Positions 48,514-52,656 of a stretch of DNA of 52,656 bases are shown piece by piece. A program made the translations under genes and the position numbers. The stretch's first letter is position 1. Each line of letters opens with the position of its first letter. The notes under the pieces were generated by a model. That model did no database searches. It saw nothing but the letters and a program-made list of their open reading frames with translations, and had not been told where the DNA came from. Source of the DNA: Ignavibacteriales bacterium (GTDB taxonomy: Bacteria; Bacteroidota; Ignavibacteria; Ignavibacteriales; Ignavibacteriaceae); contig JACPGF010000100.1 in assembly GCA_016182615.1 (NCBI GenBank), positions 1-52,656 on the forward strand. Reading direction: 5' to 3'.

Positions 48514-49491
48514 CTAGAAAACCAAACCAATGGTGATGCGATTAGAATTAGCCAGTGTTTCCATCACACTGGTATAGTCGAACGAAATTCGGTAGCCTTT
48601 AACTTTAAAGCCAAAACCGGCACCGAACATGAACTTTTCATCATCGATATCATTAACCGTGTTCTGCAAACCGGCACGGACATTCAGAAACTTGAAGAAG
48701 CGGACTTCCGCTCCGCCCCTGATACGGTTAAATACGTCTTTAGCAAACGAGGGCTGGTAATCTGCTGTTACAACCATATCCTCGTTTATCACGTACGAAG
48801 TACCAATCATTGCTTCCATCGGCACATTTTCCGTGTATTTCCCTTTGGCTTTCGCATCGGGATTTTCAACTTTCGAATCCCATGATACCGGAGAGAACAC
48901 GTCACGCAGCATCATGCCGATTTTTATCTTTTCATGAAGCTGGTACATTACTCCCAAATCGAAACCGAAGCCATTGGCCTTGCCGGTTACCTGATTCAAG
49001 ACACCCGTGTTAAACTCAGCTGGATCAAAAACCTGATAGTCCGAAAGGTTGAGAGTGTTATTGCCAAATGACGCCCTGCGGTATTTCAGGTTCATACCAA
49101 CCGTTACCGGTCCGGTAACCCGCCCGTAACCTACAAGCACAGTTAACTCGGTAAGTGCTTCATCACCCGATGAAATAACTGCAATACCGCCGCCCTGCCG
49201 TGCGCCGTCAAAATTGAGGGGCATTCCATAGGAGGCCATATTGTATTTTACCAGGCCATAAATTTTTGCAAAATTAAAAGTTGCCTGTTTCTCTTTAATA
49301 TCTGCCAATCCCGCGGGATTGAAAAATAATGCATCAACATCATTTGCCAAACCGGTAAAGGCACCGCCCATCGCGGTAGGCCGGGCACCAATTCCAACAT
49401 CAACAAACGCTGCGGTGATAGATGACTGCTGGGCAAACACGCTCAGCGAGAACAAGCATCCAAACAGCAAAACGATTATTTTTGATTTCAT
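48514..49491 (-). CDS. PorV/PorQ-family outer-membrane protein
   Basis: Start reset to 49491; AAFVDVGIGARPTAMGGAFTGLANDVDALFFNPAGLADI. Confidence 0.85.
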   Translation of the reverse strand: MKSKIIVLLFGCLFSLSVFAQQSSITAAFVDVGIGARPTAMGGAFTGLANDVDALFFNPAGLADIKEKQATFNFAKIYGLVKYNMASYGMPLNFDGARQGGGIAVISSGDEALTELTVLVGYGRVTGPVTVGMNLKYRRASFGNNTLNLSDYQVFDPAEFNTGVLNQVTGKANGFGFDLGVMYQLHEKIKIGMMLRDVFSPVSWDSKVENPDAKAKGKYTENVPMEAMIGTSYVINEDMVVTADYQPSFAKDVFNRIRGGAEVRFFKFLNVRAGLQNTVNDIDDEKFMFGAGFGFKVKGYRISFDYTSVMETLANSNRITIGLVF

Positions 49492-49519
49492 ATATTTACC
49501 TTTTTCTTTCAAAATCGCT

Positions 49520-52500
49520 TTATTTTACCAATACAACTTGAATCAACTTGTTTACCGTGCCTGTTGGGTCCTCGGCCGATACCTGAATGATATATCTGCC
49601 GTTAAGCGCTGTCTTACCATCATCGGTTTTTCCATCCCAAAGGATCTCCATCATTTTGCCTTTTTTTGCCGACCCGTAGAGATTCGGGTACAGTTGTTCA
49701 GACCGCATTAAATGACGCACTAATTCTCCACGCAGGTTAAATATCCGTATGTTAACACTTGCACTGCCCTGCTTGGATGATAACTTGAACCCGATCTTCA
49801 GCGGTGCAACCTCGGGTGAGAACGGGGATGGCAGTACTGCTAGTTTAGTAATACCCAAATCTTCGTTTGCTGCAAGCACAGAGTATTCGCCAAACTCGGT
49901 AATATTTGCTTTCAGCGCACCTGCACCACTTGGTTCAGATCCCGGTACAAGGCTCCATTGGTTCTGCTCAAAGTTATAAAATCCCATTGTCCGGTTCCCT
50001 TCGAATAACGCTAACGAGTTATCAACGGGTATTATCAATACTGCAGGATTTGTTAATTTGTTATTTGGTAACGCTTGATCTGCATCATACGCTATTGGGT
50101 ATTGCGTGTTTTGCACGATATACGACATGTCTCCGCTAACAAAATATTTCTTCCCTGGTCCAAACTGCTGTTTGTCCAAAGTTACCCGTATTGGAATAGC
50201 TACGGAGTTTGGTACTATCGCTAAAGTCATTCCCATTTTATCGGTAAGAATAACGTTTGAGTTTTTGTCGATATCGGCATACACTTTAACGTCAGTCGAG
50301 CCTTTTTTATTACTTATCTTATCGCTGGCAGTTACCGTTATAGTACCGATAAATGTAGTGTCGGCCGGTTTATATAAACCTGTCGAATCAATTGATCCGG
50401 CCCCCGATGGTGTTACAGACCATGTCAATCCTGTACCAAGCGTAACCGACTTTTTGGAAGTATCAATCCCCGAATAGCTGAATTGATATCCCTTCGATTT
50501 GTTGCTTAACTCGGTTATACCGCTGTTTACCAACACTTCTTTTAATACAACTTGACCAACAATAAAGTCCGCCGGCTGTCTGACAAGGTTGCCCTTCAAG
50601 TTACCAACTGCCGATAAGCGGTAATTGCCATCTTTAGCAGTTGCAAGTATTTTTACCCGTACAAGCGTTAAATCGTTCGTTTTCGGGTATGTCACTTCAA
50701 AGGCTGTCGAATCAATACCTTCGAGTTTAAGTGTTCCGGCCGGGGTGGCACCCTGAAACGAAGCATTGAGCGAAACATTTTTTCCATCCCTTGTAACAAG
50801 ATTAAACTCATACGTATCCGATTTACGTACCGTGATACCATTAAGTGACGGGCTGAATGCGATTGAACTTAAAATACCTGAAGCTTCCGGCTTTATCGTG
50901 TGAACAGGACTTGTGTAAACAATTCCCGCCGATGTTGCATTTGCTGTAATAAAGTAGGATACCTCATCGGTTTTATTTAATGCAGGTATCGTTTTTGTAT
51001 AAGTTGAATCCGTTGTCGATAACGCCATTGTATATTGCTGATACGTTCCGGAAGCACCTTGTTTAACATGAAGGGTTGCTGTAGTCGGAGTCAGCACAAA
51101 ATACTTCAAGTCGAATTTCGTATCTTTTGATGCGTCTATCGAAACCAACGGTGTAAATTTGTACCGTAATGGGATAGTAACCGGAAGCGCCTGGCTTTCT
51201 GCTAAAGCAATTTTTAACAGCGTGGTATCCGGAATCAAATATTCATCAATTGCTATATTCAACTTGTAAATACCACTGCTGAGTTTTTCAAATGTGCTTA
51301 TCTTGCCATCTTTATCCGTTACTTTTTGCGAGGCTGCTCCATCCGGTTTAATAAACGAAACAGTTGCACCCTGCAAGCCAACAACGCCGTTCGTAACCGT
51401 TATATTTATTGTTCCGCTCGGTAAAACAAAATTGGGAACCGTAATATTAGAAGTTACTTTTGCTGTATCAATTCTTACGGATTTTGTCTGGCTTGCAACA
51501 TCCGTACCGCTGATACTTACTTTGTATATTGTTGTATCCGAGGATTTAACATTAACCGGAAGATTGCTAAACGAATAAATTCCGTTTGCATCTGTCGTAT
51601 CGACAAAAACACTCGAGGATGTTGCGGTAACGAATACACCTTTAATAGGTGTTGTACCAAAAAGCACTTTACCACTTAATCCTACATACGCCGGAGTTAC
51701 CGTAATGCTAGCCGTGGTAACTGCACCTGCAACCGTAACAGCAACAGGTGTTGATTCGAAACCTTGCAACGAGGTGCTTAGTGTTGCAGCACCTGCAGCC
51801 AGAGAGTCGAATATAAATTCGCCCACTGAATTAGTAATTTTAATGAGCTGGCCGGAAGAACTATTCCTGAACACAACCGGAACATTTGCCTGACCGCCGC
51901 CAGTCCTTTTATTGACAACTTTTCCTTCTAATCTTGAAGTATTAGCGGTAATCGTAAATGTTTGTGTTGCCTGTGCACCGGTGTTTACCCGAACAGTATT
52001 TTGTACTGGGCTTGATGTAAAGCCTGATTTTACAGCACTAACCACATAATCTTTATTTGCCGTAACATCATTAAATGTTACAATACCCGTTGCATCGGTT
52101 TCACCAAAATACTGGTCATTGTTATCCGAGGATACCGCGCTGACACGGACACCTTTTTCGGGGCTTCCTGAAAGTGTTACTGTTACTTTCATCGAGCCGA
52201 CATTTTGTGTGGCTTCGAATACGAGTGAATCGCTTGTTGCTTCCTGACCCAATGTTAATGTCCGCGAATCCGGTGAGAACGTAAAACCCGCTTTACGGGG
52301 AGTTACTTTATAGACTGCTGCTGCCAGATTTTCAATAGAGAATGCACCGGTTGAAGACGAAGTGGTGTTATAGGTTTGCTTGGTTGCTGTATCAACAACC
52401 GCAACACTTGCGCTACTGGTCTTTACACCGCCGCGCACTTTCGATTTTGATATTTTTACAATCAGGTTAACCGGATCAATACTGCTGACACCCTTTGGAA

Positions 52501-52656
52501 CAAAAAATGTTGCATCAGTGTTCGAGTAACCTTCTTTAAAGATATTTGTTGCTAATGTGTATTGAGCATTTGAGCTCATGTTTGAGAAAGAAAATGCACC
52601 TTGCGCATCTGTTGTTGCAGACTGAGTGACACCGCCTGAAATTATTGATACCGAGA
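49520..52656 (-). CDS. large surface protein with carboxypeptidase-regulatory-like/Ig repeats and C-terminal FlgD/T9SS-like domain, 5' end beyond window
   Basis: Frame open to window edge (SVSIISGGVTQSATTDAQGAFSFSNMSS...); repeats of G.V...T..G.Y.F..L; C-term SVNIRIFNLRGELVRHL...WDGKTDDGKTALNGRYIIQVSAED. Confidence 0.82.
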   Translation of the reverse strand, partial: SVSIISGGVTQSATTDAQGAFSFSNMSSNAQYTLATNIFKEGYSNTDATFFVPKGVSSIDPVNLIVKISKSKVRGGVKTSSASVAVVDTATKQTYNTTSSSTGAFSIENLAAAVYKVTPRKAGFTFSPDSRTLTLGQEATSDSLVFEATQNVGSMKVTVTLSGSPEKGVRVSAVSSDNNDQYFGETDATGIVTFNDVTANKDYVVSAVKSGFTSSPVQNTVRVNTGAQATQTFTITANTSRLEGKVVNKRTGGGQANVPVVFRNSSSGQLIKITNSVGEFIFDSLAAGAATLSTSLQGFESTPVAVTVAGAVTTASITVTPAYVGLSGKVLFGTTPIKGVFVTATSSSVFVDTTDANGIYSFSNLPVNVKSSDTTIYKVSISGTDVASQTKSVRIDTAKVTSNITVPNFVLPSGTINITVTNGVVGLQGATVSFIKPDGAASQKVTDKDGKISTFEKLSSGIYKLNIAIDEYLIPDTTLLKIALAESQALPVTIPLRYKFTPLVSIDASKDTKFDLKYFVLTPTTATLHVKQGASGTYQQYTMALSTTDSTYTKTIPALNKTDEVSYFITANATSAGIVYTSPVHTIKPEASGILSSIAFSPSLNGITVRKSDTYEFNLVTRDGKNVSLNASFQGATPAGTLKLEGIDSTAFEVTYPKTNDLTLVRVKILATAKDGNYRLSAVGNLKGNLVRQPADFIVGQVVLKEVLVNSGITELSNKSKGYQFSYSGIDTSKKSVTLGTGLTWSVTPSGAGSIDSTGLYKPADTTFIGTITVTASDKISNKKGSTDVKVYADIDKNSNVILTDKMGMTLAIVPNSVAIPIRVTLDKQQFGPGKKYFVSGDMSYIVQNTQYPIAYDADQALPNNKLTNPAVLIIPVDNSLALFEGNRTMGFYNFEQNQWSLVPGSEPSGAGALKANITEFGEYSVLAANEDLGITKLAVLPSPFSPEVAPLKIGFKLSSKQGSASVNIRIFNLRGELVRHLMRSEQLYPNLYGSAKKGKMMEILWDGKTDDGKTALNGRYIIQVSAEDPTGTVNKLIQVVLVK

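Overview
The window looks like a chromosomal segment from an Ignavibacteria/Bacteroidota-like bacterium; the taxon is inferred from type IX secretion (T9SS) sorting-domain proteins and PorV-like proteins. Positions 1-21.1 kb are one long minus-strand flagellar/regulatory cluster: fliA, two HDOD genes, a degenerate histidine kinase, flgF/G/A/H/I/J/N/K/L, two motAB stator pairs, fliW-csrA, REC/HPt/DHp phosphorelay proteins and a multi-PAS kinase cut by the window edge. Then come a structured intergenic region, outer-membrane proteins, a TlpA-like thioredoxin and a TPR histidine kinase. A giant LamG/FG-GAP/T9SS surface-protein gene (29.2-37.5 kb) carries a 357-bp tandem repeat array. It is split by one in-frame TGA created by an exact 39-nt loss in one repeat unit. 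This gene lies between an intact tRNA-Arg(CCT) and a decayed copy of the same tRNA and its promoter. The right part holds a T9SS BNR-like protein, a metallopeptidase, a decayed MNT/HEPN toxin-antitoxin pair, trhO, a nested palindromic MITE-like element, an esterase, PorV-like proteins and a large repeat-rich surface protein running off the edge. Strongest leads: the interrupted repeat gene, the tRNA-flanked segment, the His-less pseudokinase in the flagellar cluster, the multi-helix intergenic region at 21.27-21.49 kb, and the palindromic element at 44.76-45.15 kb.
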